A program made the translations under genes and the position numbers. A DNA stretch of 6,841 nt, from the NCBI GenBank assembly GCA_021800645.1, contig JAJYYT010000110.1:1-6841 (forward strand). The letters are read 5' to 3'. The notes below the pieces were generated by a model that ran no database searches, was not told the DNA's origin, and saw only the letters and a list, made by a program, of their open reading frames with translations. Of this stretch, positions 1-5,400 are shown piece after piece; the first letter of the stretch is position 1, and each line of letters begins with the position of its first letter. The stretch is from Actinomycetes bacterium. GTDB taxonomy: Bacteria; Actinomycetota; Acidimicrobiia; Acidimicrobiales; RAAP-2.

Positions 1-998
1 CCGGGATCGCAGGCACGGTGGTGCTGGTGCTCGTGATCGTCCTTGCGTCGGTGGTCTCGTCCCCCGACGTCCCCTCGGTGACGGTCCAGAGCTGGGCTCA
101 CGCCACACCGGGGGACTTCATGGCGACGAGCGCCGCAGAGCTCGCCTACACGAGCGAGACCGCGACGTACGGCCCGCCCTACAACAACACAGGCACACCC
201 CCGGGGTCGGGGATGGTGCAGAAGATCGTCGTGTCCTGGCAGCAGATCGCCGGCGTGCTCCAGCCGATCAACTCCGCTGACACCTTCGTGCTCTCGCCGC
301 TGTCGACCCATGCGTCGGGGGACCCTGTGCTGAGCCGTGCCCTGCACCGATACGAGTCGGCGACGAAGACGCAGCAGCGCGCATGGGCGACCGCCTACTT
401 GAAGGTCGTGCCCCACGTCACCTTCAACCACGGCGTGCCCTCGGTGCCGCCCGCTGCGGACGGGCCGGTGCCCCTCCTCATGCAAGAAGAGCTGACAATG
501 GCGCGCTCGGGAGCCCTCGACGCGGCCCTTCTCGCGCACAACCAGTTCTACGGCACCAACTTCACCAAGCCCCTCCTCTTCCTCGAGGACGGCAGCTACT
601 TCGCCGCGGTCGCCCACAGGCTCCATCTCCTCGGGACACAGTGGGGCGTGATGAACGAGACCGGGAGCTACCCCGGCCAGCCCTGGCTCTGGCTCTACGA
701 CCTGTGGTACCAGGTCCCGGGGTTCCGGACATCTGCGAACGTCGACCTCATCGCCGTCTACTTGACCGGGGTCGCGACGATCCTGCTCCTCGCCGTGCCG
801 TTCATCCCGGGACTGCGGGACGTGCCCCGCTACGTCCCGGTGCATCGGCTGGTCTGGCGGGCCTGGAACCGCAGCGCGGGTGGCGGTGGCGGCGGGAGCA
901 GCGCCGGAGGACTTGGCGCACCCGGCGCGCAGCGGAGTGGAGCGCCGGGCGCGGCAGCTTCCGCGATGACCGGCACCACTCGTGACGGGCCGGGGTGA
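1..998 (+). CDS. Membrane protein of unknown function, C-terminal part (5' end outside window)
   Basis: The frame is open to the left edge, so the gene starts upstream; the GTG at 18 lies inside a hydrophobic helix and is probably not the true start. Counting from that GTG, residues 1-14 are the end of a membrane helix rich in V and L. Residues 15-240 look like a large soluble domain rich in Ser, Thr, Pro, Trp and Tyr, with NxT/NxS sites but no motif I know. Residues 242-264 form a second membrane helix ending in FIPGLRD. A short basic segment (RYVPVHRLVWRAWNR) follows, then a low-complexity Gly/Ala/Ser tail with a run of six Gly at 288-293. The basic segment suggests that the tail is cytoplasmic and the large domain extracytoplasmic. 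I do not recognise the family. The stop is TGA at 996-998. It is about 80 bases from msrA and need not share its function. Confidence 0.75.
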   Translation, partial: GIAGTVVLVLVIVLASVVSSPDVPSVTVQSWAHATPGDFMATSAAELAYTSETATYGPPYNNTGTPPGSGMVQKIVVSWQQIAGVLQPINSADTFVLSPLSTHASGDPVLSRALHRYESATKTQQRAWATAYLKVVPHVTFNHGVPSVPPAADGPVPLLMQEELTMARSGALDAALLAHNQFYGTNFTKPLLFLEDGSYFAAVAHRLHLLGTQWGVMNETGSYPGQPWLWLYDLWYQVPGFRTSANVDLIAVYLTGVATILLLAVPFIPGLRDVPRYVPVHRLVWRAWNRSAGGGGGGSSAGGLGAPGAQRSGAPGAAASAMTGTTRDGPG

Positions 999-1016
999 GC
1001 CCGGGAGCCGGCGCCC
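987..1016 (+). terminator. GC-rich hairpin at the end of the first gene, possible terminator
   Basis: The stop codon of the first gene lies inside a GC-rich hairpin. CCGGG at 990-994 can pair with CCCGG at 1000-1004 across a 5-base loop, and alternatively GCCGG at 989-993 can pair with CCGGC at 1008-1012. No T run follows (only ATTA at 1017-1020), so it is not a classical intrinsic terminator. Such tail-less hairpins are proposed as terminators in some actinobacteria. In DNA this GC-rich, chance hairpins are common. Confidence 0.25.
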
Positions 1017-1078
1017 ATTAGTGTCTCCGCCAGGGCTCGTTGCACGAAGACGGGAGCTTTTCGACGAGGGAGCGCGAG

Positions 1079-1750
1079 GTGGGCATCTTCTCCGGCCGGT
1101 CGACGGCCGACAAGCTCGAGATGGTCGACGAGGAGCGGGCGCTGCCCGGGAGGCTGGTGCCGATCGCGGTGCCCGAGCGTCACCTGGTGCTCGGCACGCC
1201 CCTCGTGCCGCCGTTCCCCGAGGGCACCGAGCGAGCGCTCTTTGCGATGGGGTGCTTCTGGGGAGCCGAGCGCAAGTTCTGGGAGACCCCTGGGGTGTTC
1301 ACCACTGCCGCCGGCTACAGCGGCGGCTTCACCCCCAATCCGACCTACGAAGAGGTGTGCACCGGGCGCACCGGGCACGCCGAGACCGTCCTGTGCGTCT
1401 TCCGTCCCGGCGAGGTCACCTACGAGGAGCTCGTCGCCGTGTTCTTCGAGGGCCACGACCCGACCCAGGGCATGCGGCAGGGCAACGACGTCGGCACGCA
1501 GTACCGCTCCGCGGTCTTTGCAACGTCCGAGGCGCAGCTGCGCACGGCACGTGCGGCGGCGAGACGCTACGAGCAGCTGCTGCTCGCTGCGGGATTCGGC
1601 CCGATCACGACCGAGGTGGCGAGCGCCGGCCCGTTCTATTACGCAGAGGCGTACCACCAGCAGTACCTGGCCGCGAACCCCAACGGCTACTGCGGGCTCG
1701 GCGGTACCGGCGTCTCGTGCCCAGTGGGAGTGGCGGGGATCGGAGGATAG
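1079..1750 (+). CDS. msrA: Peptide-methionine (S)-S-oxide reductase MsrA
   Basis: Cytoplasmic repair enzyme that reduces the S form of methionine sulfoxide in proteins and free methionine, using thioredoxin. The family signature [11 protein letters not shown] is present, with the catalytic Cys codon at 1253-1255. Downstream are the typical stretches [39 protein letters not shown] and [13 protein letters not shown]. The C-terminal [13 protein letters not shown] supplies two more Cys for the usual resolving role. From GTG 1079 the protein is 223 residues, with the N-terminal extension (LEM...ALPGR) that I recall from actinobacterial MsrA. I chose GTG 1079 because GAGGGAG at 1066-1072 sits 6 bases upstream. 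A TTG at 1040 gives 236 residues but has no clear ribosome site; ATG 1121 is a shorter alternative. No MsrB partner is visible. All key residues are present, so it should be active. Confidence 0.95.
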   Translation: MGIFSGRSTADKLEMVDEERALPGRLVPIAVPERHLVLGTPLVPPFPEGTERALFAMGCFWGAERKFWETPGVFTTAAGYSGGFTPNPTYEEVCTGRTGHAETVLCVFRPGEVTYEELVAVFFEGHDPTQGMRQGNDVGTQYRSAVFATSEAQLRTARAAARRYEQLLLAAGFGPITTEVASAGPFYYAEAYHQQYLAANPNGYCGLGGTGVSCPVGVAGIGG

Positions 1751-1759
1751 GGGCCGCGC

Positions 1760-1780
1760 CAGGGTGCGCGCTGGACCCTG
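1760..1780 (+). other. Small hairpin between msrA and the LapA-like gene
   Basis: CAGGGT at 1760-1765 is perfectly complementary to ACCCTG at 1775-1780 with a 9-base GC-rich loop. It lies just after the msrA stop and before the ribosome site of the next gene. There is no T run. It could weaken read-through or be a chance stem. Confidence 0.25.
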
Positions 1781-1800
1781 TGGCATCGAAAGGAGCCGGA

Positions 1801-2088
1801 GTGGAGGAGCGGTTGCCGGCATCGAGCGAGGAGCCGACGGCCGACGCCCGACCCCGCCGCGGCCGAGCGAGGGATGCCAGGCTCGTGCTCGCCGGCGTCA
1901 TGGCGGTCCTCCTCGTCTGGTTCGCGGTCGTGAACCTCCAGCAGGTGCAGATCCAGTTCTGGGTGAGGACGACGACGGCGCCGTTGATCGTGGTCATCGT
2001 CATCTCCGGGTTGCTCGGCGCCGCGGTGGCCGGGCTCTGGGGGCGGCTCAGGCGCCGCCGGCGCCCACTGAGCGGCGACCGGACCTAG
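1801..2088 (+). CDS. LapA/DUF1049 domain two-helix membrane protein
   Basis: Predicted protein of 95 residues. Residues 1-27 form a charged, Arg-rich cytoplasmic head. A first membrane helix runs about 28-46 (LVLAGVMAVLLVWFAVVNL), then a short connector, QQVQIQFWVRTTTAP, then a second helix at about 61-81 (LIVVIVISGLLGAAVAGLWG), and a very basic tail (RLRRRRR). The pattern N...VQIQFW...AP...SGLLGA is that of the LapA domain family (DUF1049), named after the E. coli LPS-assembly protein. Actinobacteria lack LPS, and the role of these homologues is unknown. GTG 1801 is chosen because a strong AAAGGAG at 1789-1795 lies 5 bases upstream and the predicted head has normal length. The longer open frame upstream of 1801 only overlaps msrA in another frame. 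The gene follows msrA by 50 bases and may be cotranscribed. Confidence 0.8.
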   Translation: MEERLPASSEEPTADARPRRGRARDARLVLAGVMAVLLVWFAVVNLQQVQIQFWVRTTTAPLIVVIVISGLLGAAVAGLWGRLRRRRRPLSGDRT

Positions 2089-2140
2089 GGCGAGCCCGAC
2101 GCGGCCCTGGGCGCGCAATGTGGAGCCTCGCGAAGCGCCG

Positions 2141-2146
2141 TAGACT
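2141..2146 (+). promoter_or_regulatory. Possible -10 box (TAGACT) before the DUF3040 gene
   Basis: TAGACT fits the actinobacterial -10 pattern TAnnnT and sits in the 192-base gap before the DUF3040 gene. A weak -35-like TGTGGA at 2119-2124 lies 16 bases upstream. The inferred start would fall near 2153, giving a leader of about 130 bases. The -35 match is poor, so this is a candidate only. Confidence 0.35.
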
Positions 2147-2160
2147 TCGTGGGTGACGGG

Positions 2161-2197
2161 GCGCTCGTGCCTCGACGGCCACAGGGGCGACGAGCGC
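2161..2197 (+). other. Stem-loop in the leader of the DUF3040 gene
   Basis: GCGCTCGT at 2161-2168 is a perfect 8-base inverted match to ACGAGCGC at 2190-2197. The stem can extend across a small internal loop by pairing CCTC (2170-2173) with GGGG (2184-2187). It lies just downstream of the candidate -10 box and over 80 bases before the start codon. I match it to no known riboswitch or regulatory RNA class, and there is no T run. Confidence 0.35.
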
Positions 2198-2280
2198 AGC
2201 GAAAGGACGGGTGAGGAGGTCCTCCACCGTGCAGGGACGGCAGGGAATGGAGCCTGACGGAGCCGAGGAGGGTCGCGCCA

Positions 2281-2670
2281 GTGCCGCTGTCTGAGCACGA
2301 GCAGCGGATCCTCGCCGAGCTCGAAGAGTCGCTCGTCCGCCACGACCCGCACTTCGCGGAGCGCGTGAGGAACAAGACCGTCTATCGGCACGCTGGCAGG
2401 CAGTGCAAGTGGTCGGCGCTCGGGTTCCTCGCCGGGCTCGCGGTGCTTGTCGCGTTCTACTCGGAGTCGGTCCTGCTCGGGCTCTTGGGCGTGGCGATCA
2501 TGTTTGCCTCAGCTGTCGTGTTCGAACGGAACCTCAGGCGACTGGGCAAGGCAGGCTGGCACGACCTCACCCGTGCCCGGCGCCCGGGCGAAGAGGGCGC
2601 GAGCTTCGATCACGCCCTCTCGGGCACCCGGGAGTGGCTCCGCTCGCACCTGTTCCGACGCGACCGCTGA
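2281..2670 (+). CDS. DUF3040 family small membrane protein
   Basis: Predicted protein of 129 residues. It opens with the family hallmark MPLSEHEQRILAELEESL, followed by DPHFAERV, as in actinobacterial DUF3040 proteins. Two membrane helices follow at about 45-60 and 64-81, then a basic segment (FERNLRRLGKAG) and a charged tail. The function of the family is unknown. Such proteins are widespread in actinobacteria and, as I recall, are often found near the dcw cluster. GTG 2281 is supported by GAGGAGG at 2265-2271, 9 bases upstream, and by the motif starting right at the N terminus. Its 3' end overlaps the most likely start of the ROK kinase gene, which suggests translational coupling. Confidence 0.88.
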   Translation: MPLSEHEQRILAELEESLVRHDPHFAERVRNKTVYRHAGRQCKWSALGFLAGLAVLVAFYSESVLLGLLGVAIMFASAVVFERNLRRLGKAGWHDLTRARRPGEEGASFDHALSGTREWLRSHLFRRDR

Positions 2671-3554
2671 GCGCGGATCGCGTCCTGGCCGTCGACATCG
2701 GCGGCACGAAGCTGAGGGTCGGGGTCGTCGGCGCCGACGGCGAGGTGCTGGGTGCGTCGACGGTCGCCACTCCACGGCCGGCGGGCGGAGAGACCTTGTG
2801 GGAGGTGCTCTCGTCGGTCGTCCAAGAGGTGCTCGATCTCCCGGTCGCCGCAGGCGTGGCAGCGTGCGGCGTCGGATGCGGCGGCCCGATGCGCGCCCAC
2901 GGGGAGGCGGTCTCCCCGCTCAACATCCCGGGGTGGCGTGACTTCCCGCTGCGGAGCCGCCTCCGCTCGTTGACCGGGCTGCCGACGTTCGTCGACAACG
3001 ACGCCAAGGCCTTGGCGCTGGCCGAGGGACACTTCGGGAGCGCCTCGGGGGTCCGCGACTACCTCGCGATGGTCGTGTCGACTGGCGTGGGGGGAGGGCT
3101 GGTGGTCGACGGCCGCCTCCTCGACGGACGGCTCGGCAATGCGGGCCACGTTGGCCACGTCGTGGTCGTGCCCGACGGGCGCCGGTGCGCGTGCGGCGCG
3201 AGGGGCTGCCTGGAGGCCGAGGCGTCTGGCACGGCGATCGAGGTCGTGACGGGGCGTCCCGCGGCGGAGGCCCCCGCCTGGGTGATCGAGCGGACGGGGA
3301 CGCTCGTCGGTCGCGCGGTCGCGTCGGTCGCCGCGCTCCTCGACCTCCAGCTCGCCCTCGTCTCGGGCTCCGTCGCCCTCGGCTTCGGTGCGCCGTTCTT
3401 CGCCGCCGCGCAGGCCGAGCTCTCCGCACGCGCACGGCTCTCGTTCGTCGCGGACGCACGGGTGGTCCCAGGCGCGCTGGGGGAGGACGGGCCGCTGGTG
3501 GGCGCCGCCGCGGTGGGCCTCCGCGGCATCGGGCTGGGAGCGGTCCAGGCGTGA
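2634..3554 (+). CDS. ROK family sugar kinase (glucokinase-like)
   Basis: Cytoplasmic ATP-dependent sugar kinase of the ROK family, probably making glucose 6-phosphate or a related sugar phosphate. Numbered from GTG 2634 (306 residues), the ATP-binding DIGGTK is at 21-26. DND at 121-123 holds the expected catalytic Asp123, followed by STGVGGG. The zinc site has His175 with CACGARGC (Cys185, Cys187, Cys192), spaced as in known ROK proteins. GPLVGAAAVGLR lies near the C terminus. There is no N-terminal helix-turn-helix, so it is a kinase rather than a repressor. The usual sugar-contacting Glu of ExGH is His172 here (HVGH). The start is uncertain: GTG 2634 is the nearest canonical codon, but it lacks a well-spaced ribosome site and overlaps the DUF3040 gene by 37 bases. 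A CTG at 2667 overlapping its TGA would give a more usual N terminus. Substrate is not provable from sequence. Confidence 0.9.
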   Translation: MAPLAPVPTRPLSADRVLAVDIGGTKLRVGVVGADGEVLGASTVATPRPAGGETLWEVLSSVVQEVLDLPVAAGVAACGVGCGGPMRAHGEAVSPLNIPGWRDFPLRSRLRSLTGLPTFVDNDAKALALAEGHFGSASGVRDYLAMVVSTGVGGGLVVDGRLLDGRLGNAGHVGHVVVVPDGRRCACGARGCLEAEASGTAIEVVTGRPAAEAPAWVIERTGTLVGRAVASVAALLDLQLALVSGSVALGFGAPFFAAAQAELSARARLSFVADARVVPGALGEDGPLVGAAAVGLRGIGLGAVQA

Positions 3555-3835
3555 GCGCTGGCGCGCCGCCCAGCCTCCGCGGCGTCGCGCGGGCCGTCGC
3601 GTCGCGCCCGGGGCTCTGGCCGGTCGCGGTGGTGACGGCGGTCCGCCTCGCCCGGCCGGGATGGTGGCGGCGGTGGCCCCCGTCTCCGTGGCCGGACGAG
3701 GAGTACTGGCGCTTCCGCATGCAGACGGCCTACGGCGGCGACGGGTCCGGACGCCCTGCGCCCGAGGACGTGGTCGAGTTCCTCGAGTGGTGTCGGAATG
3801 GTCGATGGCCTCGTCGGTCTCGTCCTCTCCGGTAG
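3551..3835 (+). CDS. Small Trp/Arg-rich conserved hypothetical protein
   Basis: Predicted basic protein of 94 residues whose GTG start overlaps the ROK kinase TGA by 4 bases (GTGA), with GGGAG at 3536-3540 upstream. The middle carries PGWWRRWPPSPWPDEEYWRFR, followed by MQTAYGGDG and then PEDVVEFLEWCR. It has no signal peptide and no clear membrane helix (the segment WPVAVVTAVRLA is too short). I recall proteins with this W-R-rich, YLRFR-TAYGGDG-PEDVV-YL-WCR pattern as an unnamed family common in actinobacteria, but know of no function. The start and the tight overlap with the kinase are well supported and suggest coupled translation. Confidence 0.7.
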   Translation: MSAGAPPSLRGVARAVASRPGLWPVAVVTAVRLARPGWWRRWPPSPWPDEEYWRFRMQTAYGGDGSGRPAPEDVVEFLEWCRNGRWPRRSRPLR

Positions 3836-3838
3836 CCT
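3833..3838 (+). promoter_or_regulatory. Possible -10 box (TAGCCT) for a leaderless HNH gene mRNA
   Basis: TAGCCT fits TAnnnT and ends 8 bases before the ATG at 3847, the spacing expected if transcription begins at or near the start codon. No ribosome site is visible before that ATG, which fits leaderless translation, common in actinobacteria. No convincing -35 element is seen, and the box overlaps the stop codon of the preceding gene. Confidence 0.3.
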
Positions 3839-3846
3839 TCTCGATC

Positions 3847-4353
3847 ATGGAGCGGGTCCTCCTGCTCAACGCGACGTACGAGCCGCTGGCGCTGGTGTCG
3901 GACAGGCGCGCGGTCGTGCTCATGCTGGACGGACGTGCCGAGGCAGTCGCGTTCAGGCCCGAGGCCCGGGTGTTCAGGTCCGCCCAGCTGGCGGTGGAGG
4001 TGCCCGCGATCGTGCGGCTCTCCCGGATGGTCCGCATCCCGCGCTGGGCGCGCACGCCGCCGCTCACGAGGCGGGCGGTCTTGCGGCGCGACGGCGGCCT
4101 GTGCGCCTACTGCGCGGAGGCGGCGGACACGGTCGACCACGTCGTGCCGAAGAGCCGCGGCGGACGCCACGAGTGGACGAACGTCGTTGCGTCCTGCAAG
4201 CGGGACAACTTGACCAAGGGAGATCAGCTGCTCTCGGAGATCGGCTGGACCCTGCCCTTCAAGCCCTGGGCGCCCGAAGGGCACCTCTGGCGCCTGCGTC
4301 ACCTCGCGGAGATCGACCCGTTGTGGGAGCCCTACCTGGCGGTCGCCTCCTGA
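3847..4353 (+). CDS. HNH endonuclease family protein
   Basis: Predicted protein of 168 residues. The N-terminal domain opens with MERVLLLNATYEPLALVSDRR, as in the stand-alone HNH proteins common in actinobacteria. The HNH fold follows: CAYC (Cys86, Cys89), DHVVPKSRGG (Asp97, His98, the metal-binding and catalytic pair), Asn112, then SCKRDNLTKGD with Cys117 and Asn121. The usual second Cys of the last zinc pair is Asp120 here. The family is predicted to be a metal-dependent nuclease, but a cellular role for these stand-alone members is not established. ATG 3847 is chosen from family N termini; GTG 3787, GTG 3790 or ATG 3805 would extend it in frame. No ribosome site is visible before 3847. Nothing nearby (methylase, phage or restriction genes) points to a defence role. 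Confidence 0.87.
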   Translation: MERVLLLNATYEPLALVSDRRAVVLMLDGRAEAVAFRPEARVFRSAQLAVEVPAIVRLSRMVRIPRWARTPPLTRRAVLRRDGGLCAYCAEAADTVDHVVPKSRGGRHEWTNVVASCKRDNLTKGDQLLSEIGWTLPFKPWAPEGHLWRLRHLAEIDPLWEPYLAVAS

Positions 4354-4391
4354 GCGCTGGACCCCCCGGCGGTGGTAGGCCCGGCGCAGCT

Positions 4392-5048
4392 GTGGAGGAC
4401 TTCGATGTCGAGCCTTTCCGTTCGGCGGGCCGTCGGCTCGTCATCCGCCAGGTCAGGCGTCCGACCGCCGTCCTCGGGAGCACCCAACCAGCGACGGTCG
4501 TCGACGCCGACCGTGTCCGTCGGGCGGGCGTCGAGGTGGTCCGCCGCCGGAGCGGGGGCGCAGCGGTGCTCCTCCTTCCCAGCGCCCAGGTGTGGGCCGA
4601 CCTGTGGGTCCCCCGGGAAGACCCCCTCTGGTCGGACGAGCCGCGCGCGAGCGCGGCGCTCGTCGGCCAATGGTGGGCGCGCGCGCTCGGACTGGACGTC
4701 TGCGCCGTCCACGTAGGAAAGTCCGTTCCCAGACCGGGGAGCGATGCGGTGTGCTTCGCAGGCGTCGGACCCGGGGAGGTCTGTGTCGACGGGCGCAAGC
4801 TCGTCGGTCTCGCCCAGTGGCGGAGCCGCCAGGGTGCGCTCGTGCACGGCTGCGTCTACCGGAGCTGGGACCCCGAGCCGCTCGTCGGGGTGCTCGCGAT
4901 GCCTGAGGCTGCTCGCGGCGCGCTCGCGACCGCGCTCGCCGGTGCGGCGATCGGCCTGGAGGAGCTGGGGCTCTCGGGTTGGCCCGGTGACGAGGCACTG
5001 ATCGAGGCGCTCCCGGACGCAGGGAGCTGGGACGTGGTGAGGGCCTGA
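4392..5048 (+). CDS. Lipoate/biotin-protein ligase-fold protein (LplA-like)
   Basis: Predicted cytoplasmic protein of 218 residues resembling the BPL/LplA/LipB catalytic domain, which attaches lipoate, octanoate or biotin to a Lys of acceptor proteins. Visible family features are VRRRSGGAAVLLLPS (Arg51-Arg53, Ser54-Gly55-Gly56), WADLWVPREDPLWSDE, HVGKSVPRPG, and VDGRKLVGLAQWRSRQGALVHGC, where Lys136 is at the place of the ligand-binding Lys. The classical SGGG is SGGA here. The substrate cannot be told from sequence; lipoate is the best guess by resemblance to actinobacterial proteins annotated as lipoate-protein ligase family. The C-terminal accessory domain of E. coli LplA is absent. GTG 4392 is the nearest canonical start, with a poor ribosome site; a CTG at 4350 overlapping the HNH stop codon is an alternative. 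Confidence 0.72.
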   Translation: MEDFDVEPFRSAGRRLVIRQVRRPTAVLGSTQPATVVDADRVRRAGVEVVRRRSGGAAVLLLPSAQVWADLWVPREDPLWSDEPRASAALVGQWWARALGLDVCAVHVGKSVPRPGSDAVCFAGVGPGEVCVDGRKLVGLAQWRSRQGALVHGCVYRSWDPEPLVGVLAMPEAARGALATALAGAAIGLEELGLSGWPGDEALIEALPDAGSWDVVRA

Positions 5049-5125
5049 GCGGCGGCGCTCGACCCTCCCTCCCTGCGTCCATCCCGCGCACTTTCCCCCG
5101 CCCTTTCCTTTTGGCCTTGGCCCGC

Positions 5126-5215
5126 GCGCTCTCTCTCACCGCGCTCTCTCTCACCGCGCTCTCTCTCACCGCGCTCTCTCTCACCGCCGACGCTCTCATC
5201 GCGCACGCTCTCACC
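5126..5215 (+). repeat. 15-base tandem repeat, four perfect and two degenerate copies
   Basis: The unit GCGCTCTCTCTCACC occurs four times without error at 5126-5140, 5141-5155, 5156-5170 and 5171-5185. Two degenerate 15-base copies follow at 5186-5200 and 5201-5215, keeping the CTCTCA core. The top strand is a polypyrimidine run and the bottom strand reads GAGAGAG. It lies between the LplA-like gene and the mraZ promoter. The unit is a multiple of three, so a frame reads ALSLT repeats, but no gene around it is convincing. Confidence 0.95.
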
Positions 5216-5238
5216 GCCGACCCTTGGCGGCCGCCGCA

Positions 5239-5373
5239 GTGGGCGAGCCGGGTGCCCCAGTGGGGGAGTGGCGTTGACTGGTGGAGGAATGTGGCATAAA
5301 GTGGTGCGAAGTGGTTCGCAGTGGAGCACATGTGGGACGTGGAGCACAGGGCGTGGGTTGAGGAGCGTCGTGG
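5239..5373 (+). promoter_or_regulatory. Array of GTGG boxes, probable MraZ operator
   Basis: Twelve GTGG motifs lie on the top strand, starting at 5239, 5260, 5268, 5281, 5291, 5301, 5311, 5321, 5332, 5339, 5353 and 5370. The five from 5281 to 5321 are at exactly 10-base spacing. The boxes at 5301 and 5311 read AAAGTGG and GAAGTGG. Known MraZ sites are repeats of TGGG-type boxes at 10-base period (E. coli) and of AAAGTG[T/G] (Mycoplasma). The array covers the only good promoter before mraZ, so autoregulation is the natural reading. This is inference, but the periodicity is directly visible. Confidence 0.8.
5274..5302 (+). promoter_or_regulatory. Sigma-A-type promoter of mraZ and the dcw cluster
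   Basis: TTGACT at 5274-5279 matches 5 of 6 bases of the -35 consensus, and TAAAGT at 5297-5302 fits TAnnnT. The spacer is exactly 17 bases. The expected start site is near 5309, giving a leader of about 90 bases before mraZ. GTGG boxes at 5281 and 5291 sit in the spacer, the one at 5301 overlaps the -10, and those at 5311 and 5321 lie just downstream of the start, a layout suited to repression. Confidence 0.65.
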
Positions 5374-5400
5374 ACGGGGACGGGGACTGGACAGGGGTCG

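Noticed and set aside
982..1800. Upstream extension of the LapA-like reading frame
   Set aside because: This part overlaps msrA in another frame and is Arg/Gly-rich without motifs; the strong ribosome site before GTG 1801 marks the true start.
2610..4067. Long minus-strand open frame of 485 codons
   Set aside because: It lies opposite the ROK, hypothetical and HNH genes, which have clear family motifs. Its composition (Arg/Pro/Ala-rich, no motif) is typical of antisense frames in high-GC DNA.
3847..4353. Restriction or mobile-element nuclease
   Set aside because: The HNH protein stands alone among housekeeping genes, with no methylase, intron core, transposase or phage gene in the window.
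5126..5220. CRISPR array
   Set aside because: The repeats are 15 bases and directly adjacent, with no spacers and no cas genes nearby.
5111..5299. 62-codon frame encoding ALSLT repeats
   Set aside because: It is open only because the repeat unit is 15 bases long, and its end runs through the mraZ promoter and GTGG boxes. No ribosome site is visible.
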